Source: Rhodococcus rhodochrous
GTDB lineage: Bacteria; Actinomycetota; Actinomycetes; Mycobacteriales; Mycobacteriaceae
DNA length: 64,000 nt
Direction: 5' to 3'
NCBI RefSeq assembly: GCF_014854695.1
Contig: NZ_CP027557.1
Coordinates: forward strand, 2,170,001-2,234,000
Below, piece after piece: positions 37,745-47,220 of the stretch. The notes below the pieces were generated by a model, which saw nothing but the letters and a program-made list of their open reading frames with translations, had not been told where the DNA came from and ran no database searches. Every line of letters begins with the position of its first letter. Position 1 is the stretch's first letter. The translations under genes and the position numbers were made by a program.

Positions 37745-38492
37745 CGCGAAATCCATCTCGTTCCGGTACTCGGCCAAGGGGCCGTGGATCTTCGAGGACG
37801 TCACGGTCACCGCGAGTGCCGGTGAGGTTCTCGCTGTGCTCGGGCCGAACGCGCGCGGCAAGACGACGATGCTCAAGTGTCTGTCCGGCCTGCTCACACC
37901 GGTCACCGGGACCGTCACGTCCTCGGGCACCATCGGATACGTGCCGCAGAGTCATGCGGTGGCGTTCTCGTTCACCGTGCTCGACATCGTGCTCATGGGA
38001 CGCGCCCGCAAGGTGCGCATCTACAGCAGCCCCACGAATGCCGACCGTGACGCCGCTCTGGACGCACTCGGTCGCGTCGGCATCCTGCATCTGGCCACTC
38101 GCGATTACGGCGGTCTGAGCGGGGGCGAACGGCAGCTCGTCCTCATCGCCCGGGCCCTGGTGTCCGGCTGCGACACGATCGTGCTCGACGAGCCGGCCTC
38201 CGCCCTCGACCTGCGGAATCAGGCACGTGTGCTCACGGTTCTGCGCGGCCTGGCTGACGACGGGATGGCCGTGGTCATGACGACCCATCATCCCGATCAC
38301 GCCCTGCACATCGCCGAGCGTTCGATGCTCATGGTCTCTGCTGACGACCAGCGGGTCGGTGCCACCCGGGAGCTGCTCGGCGACGAGTTGCTCAGTGAGA
38401 TGTACGGCGTGCCGATCGTCACCGCCGACGTCGCGACACCGAGTGCACTCCGGCGGTTGACGGTTCCGGATTTCGGACGGGGGATCGCATGA
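37737..38492 (+). CDS. ABC transporter ATPase (FecE/BtuD type)
   Basis: A 251-residue ATPase. Walker A is GPNARGKTT (about 39-47), which fits GxxxxGK[ST] although A-R replaces the usual G-A/S. The signature is GLSGGERQLVLIARAL, Walker B is TIVLDEPASALD, and the H-loop is MTTHHPDH. ATG 37737 overlaps the permease end by 8 bases. The next gene overlaps its stop by four bases, so the downstream unknown genes are translationally coupled to the transporter. Confidence 0.93.
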   Translation: MLDAKSISFRYSAKGPWIFEDVTVTASAGEVLAVLGPNARGKTTMLKCLSGLLTPVTGTVTSSGTIGYVPQSHAVAFSFTVLDIVLMGRARKVRIYSSPTNADRDAALDALGRVGILHLATRDYGGLSGGERQLVLIARALVSGCDTIVLDEPASALDLRNQARVLTVLRGLADDGMAVVMTTHHPDHALHIAERSMLMVSADDQRVGATRELLGDELLSEMYGVPIVTADVATPSALRRLTVPDFGRGIA

Positions 38493-39106
38493 GCGTCCTG
38501 AAAGCGGTGATGGCGCCGCGCGACGGTGCGCTGGTCGACGGCTTCCGTGAGATCGACGTCTACGACCTGCCGTCCGTGTGCGGGCCCGCGGTCACCGGTA
38601 TCTACTTCACCGGCGACGTCGATCAGGAGTATCTGTTCGACAACCGCGATGTGCTCGACGCGTTCGTCGCGCGAGGCGGCAGAGTTCTGATCAACGGTCA
38701 CGTCCAGCGGATCTTCCTCACCGGCCTCACACGGTGGCGCAAGCTCGAATTCCGCAACCCCTCGGATCTCGCCCTGCGCCGGGTGAACGAGCATCCGGTC
38801 TGGGCCGGGATCGATCCGAAGGCCTTGCTGTACAACAGCGGTCGCCGGGAGCCGGTGCCCTTCGAGGAACTCGAACGTATCGGCGTGGCCGGTTTCTACG
38901 GCCGGGGATGCTATCTCGACATGCCCGACGGCGCACAGGTGGTGCACACCCTCGGACGTACCCGCGCGCCGATCGACTACGAGTACCGGCTCGGACAAGG
39001 ACGGGTGCTCGTGCACGGTGGCAACGACCTGCTGCAGTTCGCCGGCGAGCACAGGGGCACCGCGCATCTTCGTACGCAGATCCTCGACTGGCTGGAGGGC
39101 CGATGA
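38489..39106 (+). CDS. Unknown protein 1 of the iron-box operon, glutamine-amidotransferase-like fold suspected
   Basis: A 205-residue soluble protein with no signal peptide. It is not assigned to a named family. VTGIYFTGDVDQEYL, DAFVARGGRVLINGHVQ and the C-terminal YRLGQGRVLVHGGNDLLQFA followed by a helix read as alternating strands and helices of a Rossmann-like GATase1 fold. Where a GATase would carry the Cys nucleophile elbow the sequence is LINGHVQ, so amidase activity is unlikely. It resembles the next gene over its whole length (EHPVWAGIDP versus DHPAWGFFSD). It has an ATGA overlap with the ATPase. Confidence 0.8.
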   Translation: MSVLKAVMAPRDGALVDGFREIDVYDLPSVCGPAVTGIYFTGDVDQEYLFDNRDVLDAFVARGGRVLINGHVQRIFLTGLTRWRKLEFRNPSDLALRRVNEHPVWAGIDPKALLYNSGRREPVPFEELERIGVAGFYGRGCYLDMPDGAQVVHTLGRTRAPIDYEYRLGQGRVLVHGGNDLLQFAGEHRGTAHLRTQILDWLEGR

Positions 39107-39741
39107 GCCGAGCGACCCGAACGAATCCGGCGCCGGCGGTCGCCTTCCTGCACGGCGGCAGCCACAGTCACCTGGCGACACTGGCCGACCCCGCCCTCGC
39201 GCCCTACCGGATGCGCGCGGTGCACGTCCGTACCGGCGTACCCGAGGACATCGCAGGCTCCGATGTCGTGGTCGTCGCCGACCGGCTGCGGCCGGACCTG
39301 CTGTCCGGATGGGCAGCGGAGGTGAAGGAGGCCCTGGAACGAGGCGCAACGGTCGTCGTCTTCGGCGAGAACCACGTCCAGGACTGGCTGGGAGTGCCCG
39401 AACAGCCGCGGCCGACCATCTTCTGGTGGTGGCGTACCGGTGAGGACCACCGGGTGCGACTGCAGGCACCGGACCATCCGGCCTGGGGATTCTTCTCCGA
39501 CCGCTCGGTGATCTGGCACTACCACGGGGTGCTCGAGCCCCCGCCCGGCGCCGTGAGTCTGGCGGATCTGCACACCCCCGACGGGGAACGGGACGGTTCG
39601 ATCCTGTTCGTCGACGAGACCAACCACCGCGGCCGCCTGCTGGTGACCACGATGGATCCGGTCTACCACCACGGGTCGGGCTTCATGCCCGGTGCCACCC
39701 AATTGCTGTACTCGGCCCTGCACTGGGCCACGAGAGGATAG
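39103..39741 (+). CDS. Unknown protein 2 of the iron-box operon, diverged paralogue of its neighbour
   Basis: A 212-residue soluble protein. It opens with the strand AVAFLHGGSHSHL and then has SDVVVVADRL, KEALERGATVVVFGENHVQ, DHPAWGFFSDRS, an acidic FVDETNHRGRLLVTTMDP and a final helix LLYSALHWA. The order of elements parallels the preceding protein, which suggests an old tandem duplication. It is rich in His and Trp (PTIFWWWRTG, IWHYHG, VYHHGSG), which could bind metal or haem; that is inference. An ATGA overlap couples it to the upstream gene. Confidence 0.8.
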   Translation: MSRATRTNPAPAVAFLHGGSHSHLATLADPALAPYRMRAVHVRTGVPEDIAGSDVVVVADRLRPDLLSGWAAEVKEALERGATVVVFGENHVQDWLGVPEQPRPTIFWWWRTGEDHRVRLQAPDHPAWGFFSDRSVIWHYHGVLEPPPGAVSLADLHTPDGERDGSILFVDETNHRGRLLVTTMDPVYHHGSGFMPGATQLLYSALHWATRG

Positions 39742-39748
39742 GACGCGC

Positions 39749-40240
39749 GTGCTCACCGTCTACGAGTCGGGTCACCCGATCGAATTCACCTTCGCCGACC
39801 TGATGAAATATCACGGCCCCGAGTTTCCCGGGGGAGTGGCTCACGGTTTCACGGTGATGCGGCACGCCTTCTCGATCCTCGGCGACGTCGAGCGGCGGGA
39901 AGTTCGGGTGCGCACCGCTTTCCCCGGTCCCGGCGGACGCGACGCGGTGGAGATGGTGCTGCGTGCCGTCACCGACGGGCGTTATGTCGTCGACCCGGAA
40001 CTGGCCGCGACCGAACGCGGAGCCACCCTCGCCCGCTACGTCTGGCAGTTCACCTGGCGCGAGCGCAGCGTGACGCTGCAGATCCGCGACGACGGACTCG
40101 TCACCGACGAGTTCATCGCGCTCGGCGCCAAGCCCGGCCGCACCGACGCCGAGAACGCGCGGCTCACCGTGTTGAAGCAGGAGATGACCGATCGCCTGCT
40201 CGCCCGCGAGGTGGGCGCCGCTTACGAAGTGGTGGAGTGA
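39749..40240 (+). CDS. Unknown protein 3 of the iron-box operon, FmdE-like
   Basis: A 163-residue soluble protein. FTFADLMKYHGPEFPGGVAH recalls the FmdE family N-terminal motif, where HGH-x-CPG binds metal; the cysteine is replaced here by phenylalanine. RTAFPGPGGRDAVEMVLRAV sits where FmdE has its second motif. Assignment is tentative. FmdE-family genes are known next to metal or cofactor uptake transporters in other prokaryotes, which is consistent with this setting. GTG 39749 follows GAGGATAGGA and lies 7 bases after the preceding stop. Confidence 0.6.
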   Translation: MLTVYESGHPIEFTFADLMKYHGPEFPGGVAHGFTVMRHAFSILGDVERREVRVRTAFPGPGGRDAVEMVLRAVTDGRYVVDPELAATERGATLARYVWQFTWRERSVTLQIRDDGLVTDEFIALGAKPGRTDAENARLTVLKQEMTDRLLAREVGAAYEVVE

Positions 40241-40265
40241 CCCACCCCGGGACACAATGAGGTGC

Positions 40266-40925
40266 ATGGCCGACAACTGGAGTGCGACCGACAACTACCT
40301 CACCGACGTGCTGATCGGCGACGACCCTGCGCTGAGCTCGGCGCTGGAGGCGAACGCCGCAGCGGAACTGCCGCCCATCGACGTCTCCGCGCCGCAGGGC
40401 AAGTTCCTGCACCTGCTCGCACGGATCCGGGGTGCGCGCCGGGTCCTGGAGATCGGCACCCTCGGCGGGTACTCGACCATCTGGCTCGCCCGGGCCGTGG
40501 GGGAGTCCGGCCGGGTGGTCACCCTCGAATACGAGCCGAGGCACGCCGAGGTGGCCCGCGCCAATCTCGACCGCGCCGGCATCGGTGACCGCGTGGACAT
40601 CCGGGTCGGCCCCGCCCTGGACTCGCTGCCGGGCCTGGTCGACGAGGATCCCTTCGACCTGGTGTTCATCGACGCCGACAAGGAGAACAACAGCAACTAC
40701 GTGCGCGCGGCGCTCGGGTTGTCGTGACCCGGCACCGTCATCGTCGTCGACAACGTGGTGCGGGCCGGGGCCATCGTCGATCAGGACAGCGGCGACGAAC
40801 GGGTCCGCGCCTCACGGGACGTGCTCGAACTGCTCGCCCAGGAACCACGGCTCGACGCAACGGCGTTGCAGACCGTCGGATCGAAGGGCTGGGACGGCTT
40901 CGCGCTCGCCGTCGTGACCGGCTGA
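40266..40925 (+). pseudogene. SAM-dependent O-methyltransferase with in-frame stop
   Basis: The frame from ATG 40266 encodes a catechol-O-methyltransferase-like (methyltransferase 3) protein: VLEIGTLGGYSTIWLARAV, VTLEYEPRHAEVARANL and DLVFIDADKENNSNYV. Translation stops at TGA 40725-40727 after 153 codons. The same frame then continues for 65 codons with the expected family C-terminus (PGTVIVVDNVVRAG and SKGWDGFALAVVTG) to TGA 40923-40925. Joined, the product would be about 219 residues, normal for the family. The stop lies where relatives read S-R-P-G, consistent with a single CGA to TGA change. GAGGTG precedes the start. Confidence 0.8.
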
Positions 40926-40947
40926 CCCGTGCTTCGGCCCGACCGGC

Positions 40948-41391
40948 TCAGGGTTGACCGGGGAAGGCCACCGACGGCACGACTCCGCGGCTCTGCCGCC
41001 ACCGCGCCGCCCGCAGGGCCGCCTCGGTGAGTGCACCCACGGCCGTGGCCCGGGTGGCCTCGCTGCGAGCACGCTCCACGACCGATCGCCACGCGACCGC
41101 GGTGTCGCTCTCGATCTGCTCGGCGAGCTGCGCGGCGGACGCGGCGTCGATCACCGGGAACGGCACGGTGTAACCGGGTGCCGCGACCGGCGGCTCGACA
41201 CTCGCGGCGCGCAACGCCTCGACCGTCGCATCACGGCGTGCGCGGTGCGCGGCGGTGTCCTCTGCCACAGCGTCCGCGTGGGTGGGATCTGCGAAGGCCG
41301 CGATCACGCCGTATCCGAACACCGCCGCGTGTTCGGCCTCGAGGGCGTCGACGAGGGCCTGCTGTTCGGAACCGAGTTCGGGTGAGCTCAC
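40948..41391 (-). CDS. Ferritin-like DUF4439 protein
   Basis: A 147-residue, almost entirely helical protein. LVDALEAEHAAVFGYGVIAA and the AHRARRDATVEALRA helix, with repeated Glu/His, match the ferritin-like DUF4439 family of actinobacteria, whose function is unknown. It follows the Tat-type lipoprotein gene with a GTGA overlap, the arrangement seen near rimP-nusA in mycobacteria. Confidence 0.82.
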   Translation of the reverse strand: MSSPELGSEQQALVDALEAEHAAVFGYGVIAAFADPTHADAVAEDTAAHRARRDATVEALRAASVEPPVAAPGYTVPFPVIDAASAAQLAEQIESDTAVAWRSVVERARSEATRATAVGALTEAALRAARWRQSRGVVPSVAFPGQP

Positions 41392-41879
41392 GGCAACATC
41401 ACCGCCGTCTGCACGGCGCAGGACGCGCTGATCGAGGCGAGAAGACCCGCGCGGTAACCCGAGAGCGTGCGTGCGAGGTCGGCGGCTTCGCGCTGCGACC
41501 GGTTCAACCGCTCACGGAGCTCCTCGACGGTCGGCAGCTCACCGGTGGGGATGGTCACCGTGGTCGACGGGGGAGTGAAACTCGTGGTGGCACCCTCCAT
41601 GCGGGCGATCTCGGCCTCGAGAGCGTCGGCGTGGGAGGTCCGCTCGGCCGCGATCGTGGTGAGCGCCGCGGACAGCTCCGGCGCCCGCGCGACCACCGCG
41701 GTGGCCGTCGCGGCGTCGGTGCGGGCGCGGGTCGCCTGGCTCGCCAGCGGATCCGGTTCGGCGGCATCCTCGTCGGAGGCGCCGCACGCGGTGATCGTCG
41801 TGATTCCGAACCCACCGACAGCGACCGACGACCATCGCAGGAGGGTTCGTCGGGAGACGGTGGGACGGTCGAGTGGCAT
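41388..41879 (-). CDS. Putative Tat-exported lipoprotein
   Basis: A 163-residue protein. The N-terminus carries a twin-arginine motif (TVSRRTLLRW), a hydrophobic stretch and the lipobox TITAC near residue 33. The rest is alanine-rich helix (residues 45-90), a Thr/Pro linker (GATTSFTPPSTTVTIPTG) and a second helix. No enzymatic motif is seen. It is translationally coupled to the DUF4439 gene, so the two probably act together at the membrane. ATG 41879 places the RR motif correctly; an upstream GTG at 41936 would add 19 residues. Confidence 0.72.
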   Translation of the reverse strand: MPLDRPTVSRRTLLRWSSVAVGGFGITTITACGASDEDAAEPDPLASQATRARTDAATATAVVARAPELSAALTTIAAERTSHADALEAEIARMEGATTSFTPPSTTVTIPTGELPTVEELRERLNRSQREAADLARTLSGYRAGLLASISASCAVQTAVMLP

Positions 41880-42035
41880 CGGCACCGGACCATCCTGCCA
41901 GTCCCGTCGTCCGACGAAGGACGCCGCCCTGGTCACGGCAGCACGAAACGCGGGTTAGGCTTGATGTCTGCCGGTACGCATCCGTTCCGGCCCGCTGCCC
42001 GCTGCGACCACAACTGAACGAGGAGCCCGCCCGCC

Positions 42036-42635
42036 ATGCCTGTGCCGCCCCCGGAGAGGATCGTCGAGCTCGTCTCCGATCTGCTCGCCAGAGAGGGATA
42101 CGACCTCGAGGACGTGGTGGTCACGGCCGCCGGAAAGCACAGTACGGTGCGCCTCCTCGTCGACAGCGACGCAGGTCTCGGTCTCGACGAGGCGGCCCGC
42201 CTGAGCAGGATCGTCTCCGAGGCCTTCGACGGGGTCTCGGACTTCGGTGAGTCGCCCTACGTCCTCGAGGTCACCAGCCCCGGGATCGGCCGGCCCCTGA
42301 CCGAGCCCCGCCACTGGCGGCGCGCCCAGGGTCGCAAGGCGAAGGTGGAACTGGCCGACGAGATCCTCGTCGCCCGCATCGGCGAGCTCGTCGGCGACGA
42401 GATCAGGCTCGTCCTGCCCGATCGGTCCGGGCCGGTCGTGCGTTCGGTCCCGTTCTCGGCGGTGCGCAGAGCGGTGGTGGAGGTGGAGTTCTCCCCGCCG
42501 CCGCCGAGGGAACTCGAGCTGGCGGGCGGGGTTCCGGACGGCCGGGTCGCGGCCGGAGAGCTGGCCGAAGGACCCGACGACGAGACCGGCAGCGACGACC
42601 ACGACGAGACGAACGAAACGAAGGTGGACAAGTGA
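42036..42635 (+). CDS. rimP: Ribosome maturation factor RimP
   Basis: A 199-residue protein needed for 30S assembly. The RimP N-domain ([43 protein letters not shown]) and the motif [20 protein letters not shown] are present. A C-terminal acidic tail ([14 protein letters not shown]) is longer than in E. coli. ATG 42036 follows GAGGAG with good spacing. It starts the rimP-nusA-ylxR-infB operon. Confidence 0.95.
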   Translation: MPVPPPERIVELVSDLLAREGYDLEDVVVTAAGKHSTVRLLVDSDAGLGLDEAARLSRIVSEAFDGVSDFGESPYVLEVTSPGIGRPLTEPRHWRRAQGRKAKVELADEILVARIGELVGDEIRLVLPDRSGPVVRSVPFSAVRRAVVEVEFSPPPPRELELAGGVPDGRVAAGELAEGPDDETGSDDHDETNETKVDK

Positions 42636-43660
42636 ATATCGAGATCGCCGCCCTGCGCATGCTCGAGGCGGAGAAGAACATCCCGTTCGACGAGCTGATC
42701 GCGACGCTCGAGACGGCCCTGCTCACGGCGTACCGGCACGTCGACGGACACCAGCCGCACGCGCGGGTCGTGGTCGACACGAAGTCCGGCGCCATCCAGG
42801 TCCTCGCCGAGGAACGCGACGCCGACGGCAACCTGATCGCCGAGTGGGACGACACTCCCGAGGACTTCGGCCGGATCGCGGCGACCACCGCGCGTCAGGT
42901 CATCATGCAGCGCATCCGCGACGCCGAGCACGAGCAGCGCTTCGGCGAGTTCGCGACCCACGAGGGCGAGATCGTCAGCGGTGTCGTGCAGCGCGACTCG
43001 CGTGCCAACGCCCGCGGCATGGTCGTCGTGAAGATCGGTGGCGAGACCAACAACGCCGAGGGACTGATCCCGCCGGCAGAGCAGGTGCCGGGGGAGACCT
43101 ACGAGCACGGCGACCGCATCAAGTGCTACGTCGTGGGCGTCTCCCGCGGACAGCGCGGCCCCCAGATCACCCTCTCGCGGACGCACCCCAACCTCGTGCG
43201 CAAGCTGTTCGCCCTCGAGGTCCCCGAGATCGCCGACGAGTCGGTGGAGATCGTCGCCGTCGCCCGCGAGGCCGGGCACCGATCGAAGATCGCCGTGCAC
43301 TCGACCGTCCCGGGCCTCAACGCGAAGGGTGCGTGCATCGGCCCGATGGGGCAGCGGGTGCGCAACGTCATGCGCGAGCTGGGCGAGGAGAAGATCGACA
43401 TCATCGACTACGACGAGGACCCCGCCAAGTTCGTGGGCAACGCACTCTCGCCGTCGAAGGTGGTTTCGGTCACGGTCGTCGACCCCGACGCGCGTGCCGC
43501 CCGGGTGGTCGTTCCCGACTTCCAGTTGTCCCTCGCGATCGGCAAGGAAGGGCAGAACGCCCGGCTCGCGGCCCGGCTGACCGGCTGGCGGATCGACATC
43601 CGCAGCGACGCGGCACCGGCCGGGAACGACGATTCACGCGGCGGCTCGACAGGCGCGTAG
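42632..43660 (+). CDS. nusA: Transcription termination/antitermination factor NusA
   Basis: A 342-residue NusA with the N-terminal RNA-polymerase-binding domain, an S1 domain ([22 protein letters not shown]) and two KH domains ([42 protein letters not shown] in parts). It lacks the C-terminal acidic repeats of E. coli NusA, as usual in actinobacteria. GTG 42632 overlaps the rimP stop by four bases. Confidence 0.97.
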   Translation: MNIEIAALRMLEAEKNIPFDELIATLETALLTAYRHVDGHQPHARVVVDTKSGAIQVLAEERDADGNLIAEWDDTPEDFGRIAATTARQVIMQRIRDAEHEQRFGEFATHEGEIVSGVVQRDSRANARGMVVVKIGGETNNAEGLIPPAEQVPGETYEHGDRIKCYVVGVSRGQRGPQITLSRTHPNLVRKLFALEVPEIADESVEIVAVAREAGHRSKIAVHSTVPGLNAKGACIGPMGQRVRNVMRELGEEKIDIIDYDEDPAKFVGNALSPSKVVSVTVVDPDARAARVVVPDFQLSLAIGKEGQNARLAARLTGWRIDIRSDAAPAGNDDSRGGSTGA

Positions 43661-43704
43661 GAGTGGGATGCGGGATTCCGGGCAAATCAGCGGTACAGTG
43701 GTCG

Positions 43705-44013
43705 ATGGTTCAGCATGACCTGTCCTCGACCGGCGGGGAACGCGCCACTACGGTGCGGACCTGTGTCGGATGTCGGCAGCGAACGCTGGCTGCCGAACTG
43801 CTCCGGGTGGTGGCGCGCGAGAAGGAACCGTCAGGTTTCGCCGTGATTCCCGATCCCCGACGCAGGCTTCCCGGGCGAGGTGCTTGGTTGCATCCCACTT
43901 CGGAATGTCTGGGCCTGGCGGTTCGGCGTCGAGCATTCGGCAGGGCACTGCGCGTGACCGGACAACCGGACACCACAGCGCTGGATCAGCTGGTCGGGTC
44001 CACGGAACAGTGA
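43705..44013 (+). CDS. YlxR-family (DUF448) RNA-binding protein
   Basis: A 102-residue basic protein. The YlxR signature RTCVGCRQRTLAAELLRVV and the loop GRGAWLHPTSECL are intact. YlxR proteins bind RNA, and some act as nucleoid-associated or RNase P-modulating factors. Its place between nusA and infB is the conserved one. TACAGT five bases before ATG 43705 may be an internal promoter. Confidence 0.93.
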   Translation: MVQHDLSSTGGERATTVRTCVGCRQRTLAAELLRVVAREKEPSGFAVIPDPRRRLPGRGAWLHPTSECLGLAVRRRAFGRALRVTGQPDTTALDQLVGSTEQ

Positions 44014-44216
44014 TCACGGACGCATCGAATCGGCTTCGGCCGGGTAGACGGACGTGGGAACGACGACGAGGAACACCAACAGTGACATCGCACTCTGAGA
44101 AGAACAGGCACGAACACTCATGAGCACACCGTGAAGCACCAGCGATGAACGTCCATCGGAGATAACCCGAGGTCGTGCGGGCAGTCGGCCGCTCGACCTC
44201 ATCAGTGAGGAGAGCA

Positions 44217-47096
44217 GTGGCAGGCAAGGCCCGCGTGCACGAGTTGGCGAAAGAACTCGGTGTCACCAGCAAGGAACTACTCGCACGCCTGAAGGAACAG
44301 GGCGAGTTCGTCAAGTCCGCGTCGTCGACCGTCGAACCGCCGGTCGCGCGTCGACTGCGCGAATCGTTCGGTAAGACCGAAGGCGATGCAGCCGCGAAGG
44401 CTGCACCCACCCCCGCACCGAAGCCCGGTGCTCCCCGGCCGGGTCCCCGGCCCACCCCTGCGAGCCCGGCCCCCGCGGCCGAGACCGCACGTCCGAAGCC
44501 CGGCGCACCGAAGCCGGCCGCTCCCAAGCCCGCTCCGGCACCGGAGAAGCCCGCGGCTCCCGCGCCGCACGCCCCTGCTGCCCAGGCGGCTCCGCAGGCC
44601 CCGGCTGCTCAGGCTCCCGGCGCGACGCCGCAGGCCCCCGCGGCCAAGCCCGGCCCCAAGCCGGCCGGTCCGCGTCCGGGTCCGAAGACCCCGCGCGTCG
44701 GTAACAACCCGTACTCCTCGGCTCCGGCCGAGCGTCCCGCTCCGCGTCCGGGTGCCCCGCGCCCCGGCCCGGGCGGACCGCGTCCGACTCCCGGCCAGGG
44801 CGGCCCCCGCCCCACGCCCGGACAGGGACGTCCCGCAGCAGGCCCCGGTGGCCCGCGTCCCGGACCCGGCCAGGCCGGTCCGCGTCCGGCGCCGGGTCAG
44901 GGCGGTCCCCGCCCGGCGCCCGGTCAGGGCGGACCCCGTCCGTCCCCGGGTTCGATGCCCCCGCGTCCCAACCCCGGTGCGATGCCGCAGCGTGCTGCGC
45001 GTCCGGCCGCATCCGGTCGTCCGGGTCGTCCGGGCGGAGCTCCCGGTGGACGTCCCGGTGGCGGCGGCGGCGGTTACCGCGGTGGCGGCGCCGGTGGTGG
45101 CGCACCCGCAGGTGCAGGCGCTCCCGGTGGTTTCCGCGGTCGCCCCGGTGGCGGCGGCGGTGGACGCGGTCGCGGCGGTGCAGCCGGCGCGTTCGGTCGT
45201 CCCGGTGGCGCTCCGCGTCGTGGTCGCAAGTCGAAGCGGCAGAAGCGGCAGGAATACGATTCGATGCAGGCGCCGTCGGTCGGCGGCGTGCGGTTGCCGC
45301 GTGGCAACGGCGAGACCATCCGTCTCGCTCGCGGCGCATCGCTGTCCGACTTCGCCGAGAAGATCGACGCGAACCCGTCGGCCCTGGTGCAGGCGCTGTT
45401 CAACCTCGGTGAGATGGTCACGGCCACTCAGTCGGTGAACGACGACATCCTCGAGCTGCTCGGCTCGGAGATGAACTACGTCGTGCAGGTCGTCTCGCCC
45501 GAGGACGAGGACCGCGAGCTGCTCGAGTCGTTCGACATCCAGTACGGCGAGGACGAGGGCGGCGAGGAAGACCTCCGTCAGCGTCCGCCGGTGGTCACCG
45601 TCATGGGTCACGTCGACCACGGCAAGACCCGCCTGCTCGACACGATCCGCAAGGAGAACGTCGGCGAGGGCGAGGCCGGTGGCATCACCCAGCACATCGG
45701 TGCCTACCAGGTGATGACGCACCTCAACGGTGAAGATCGCCTGATCACCTTCATCGACACCCCGGGTCACGAGGCGTTCACCGCCATGCGTGCCCGCGGC
45801 GCGAAGTCGACGGACATCGCGATCCTCGTGGTCGCAGCCGACGACGGCGTCATGCCGCAGACGGTGGAGGCGATCAACCACGCGCAGGCCGCCGATGTCC
45901 CGATCGTGGTCGCGGTGAACAAGATCGACAAGGAGGGTGCGAACCCTCAGAAGATCCGTCAGCAGCTCACCGAGTACGGGCTGGTCGCGGAGGAGTACGG
46001 CGGCGACACCATGTTCGTCGACATCTCCGCGAAGCAGAACCTCAACATCGACCAGCTGCTCGAAGCGGTGCTGCTCACCGCCGACGCAGCGCTCGATCTG
46101 CGGGCCAACCCGGACATGGAGGCGCAGGGCGTCGCCATCGAGGCGCACCTCGACCGCGGTCGCGGTCCGGTGGCCACGGTGCTCATCCAGCGCGGCACCC
46201 TGCGCGTCGGCGACTCGATCGTCGCCGGCGACGCCTACGGCCGCGTGCGTCGCATGGTCGACGAGCACGGCGAGGACGTGCTCGAGGCACTGCCGTCGCG
46301 TCCGGTCCAGGTCGTCGGCTTCACGTCGGTGCCCGGCGCCGGCGACAACCTGGTCGTCGTCGAAGAGGACCGCATCGCGCGTCAGATCGCCGACCGGCGT
46401 AATGCCCGCAAGCGCAACGCGCTCGCAGCACGCAGCCGCAAGCGCATCAGCCTCGAGGACCTCGATGCCGCTCTCAAGGAGCACAACGAGCTCAACCTCA
46501 TCCTCAAGGGCGACAACTCGGGTACCGTCGAGGCCCTCGAAGAGGCGCTCATGGGTATCGAGATCGACGACGAGGTGCGTCTGCGTGTCATCGACCGCGG
46601 TGTCGGTGGCGTCACCGAGACCAACGTCAACCTCGCTGCCGCGTCGAACGCCGTGATCATCGGCTTCAACGTCCGCGCCGAGGGCAAGGCCACGGAGCTC
46701 GCGAACCGCGAGGGCGTCGATATCCGCTACTATTCGGTCATCTACCAGGCGATCGACGAGGTGGAGAAGGCCCTCAAGGGCATGCTCAAGCCGATCTACG
46801 AGGAGGTCGAGCTCGGCCGCGCCGAGATCCGCGCGATCTTCAAGTCGTCGAAGGTCGGCAACATCGCGGGTTGCCTCGTGCAGTCCGGCATCGTCAAGCG
46901 CAACGCGAAGGCCCGCCTCATCCGCGACAGCAACGTCGTGGCCGAGACGGTCACCATCTCGTCGCTGCGCCGCGAGAAGGACGACGTCACCGAGGTCCGC
47001 GAGGGCTTCGAGTGCGGTTTGACGATCACCTACTCCGACATCAAGGTCGGCGACGTGATCGAGGCGTACGAGTTGCGCGAGAAGCCGCGCGACTGA
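44217..47096 (+). CDS. infB: Translation initiation factor IF-2
   Basis: A 959-residue IF-2. Residues 1-55 are the N-terminal IF2 helix domain ([20 protein letters not shown]). Residues about 60-345 form a low-complexity Pro/Ala/Gly/Arg region with repeats of the type GQGGPRPxPG and Gly-rich runs. The GTPase domain has G1 GHVDHGKT at residues 464-471, DTPGHEAF (G3) and NKID (G4), followed by the beta-barrel and fMet-tRNA-binding C2 domains. GTG 44217 was chosen behind GAGGAGAG. Its length is in the range of large actinobacterial IF-2 proteins. Confidence 0.97.
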   Translation: MAGKARVHELAKELGVTSKELLARLKEQGEFVKSASSTVEPPVARRLRESFGKTEGDAAAKAAPTPAPKPGAPRPGPRPTPASPAPAAETARPKPGAPKPAAPKPAPAPEKPAAPAPHAPAAQAAPQAPAAQAPGATPQAPAAKPGPKPAGPRPGPKTPRVGNNPYSSAPAERPAPRPGAPRPGPGGPRPTPGQGGPRPTPGQGRPAAGPGGPRPGPGQAGPRPAPGQGGPRPAPGQGGPRPSPGSMPPRPNPGAMPQRAARPAASGRPGRPGGAPGGRPGGGGGGYRGGGAGGGAPAGAGAPGGFRGRPGGGGGGRGRGGAAGAFGRPGGAPRRGRKSKRQKRQEYDSMQAPSVGGVRLPRGNGETIRLARGASLSDFAEKIDANPSALVQALFNLGEMVTATQSVNDDILELLGSEMNYVVQVVSPEDEDRELLESFDIQYGEDEGGEEDLRQRPPVVTVMGHVDHGKTRLLDTIRKENVGEGEAGGITQHIGAYQVMTHLNGEDRLITFIDTPGHEAFTAMRARGAKSTDIAILVVAADDGVMPQTVEAINHAQAADVPIVVAVNKIDKEGANPQKIRQQLTEYGLVAEEYGGDTMFVDISAKQNLNIDQLLEAVLLTADAALDLRANPDMEAQGVAIEAHLDRGRGPVATVLIQRGTLRVGDSIVAGDAYGRVRRMVDEHGEDVLEALPSRPVQVVGFTSVPGAGDNLVVVEEDRIARQIADRRNARKRNALAARSRKRISLEDLDAALKEHNELNLILKGDNSGTVEALEEALMGIEIDDEVRLRVIDRGVGGVTETNVNLAAASNAVIIGFNVRAEGKATELANREGVDIRYYSVIYQAIDEVEKALKGMLKPIYEEVELGRAEIRAIFKSSKVGNIAGCLVQSGIVKRNAKARLIRDSNVVAETVTISSLRREKDDVTEVREGFECGLTITYSDIKVGDVIEAYELREKPRD

Positions 47097-47104
47097 TCCA
47101 CCCG

Positions 47105-47146
47105 CACCCGTGGCGGTGAACGATTCGTCGTTCGCCGCCACGGGTG
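47105..47146 (+). terminator. Terminator after infB
   Basis: A 19-bp stem (47105-47123 with 47128-47146) with one G-T pair and a stabilising TTCG tetraloop, 8 bases after the infB stop. It separates infB from the next gene of the cluster. Confidence 0.85.
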
Positions 47147-47220
47147 TGTCGGGACGCCCGACCCTGCCGGCACGGAGCCGACCGGGCGGCCGACCGGACG
47201 GTCCTCGAGGGGAGAAGCGG

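Noticed and set aside
37737-38492. Defective Walker A in the iron-operon ATPase
   Set aside because: GPNARGKTT is unusual but still satisfies GxxxxGK[ST], and the signature, Walker B and H-loop are normal.
40725-40727. Selenocysteine at the in-frame TGA of the O-methyltransferase
   Set aside because: The family has no selenoprotein members, the position corresponds to Arg, and no stem-loop of the required kind was seen directly downstream.
44014-44216. tRNA or small RNA gene between ylxR and infB
   Set aside because: No cloverleaf or strong hairpin was seen; the segment looks like an ordinary leader with a ribosome binding site for infB.
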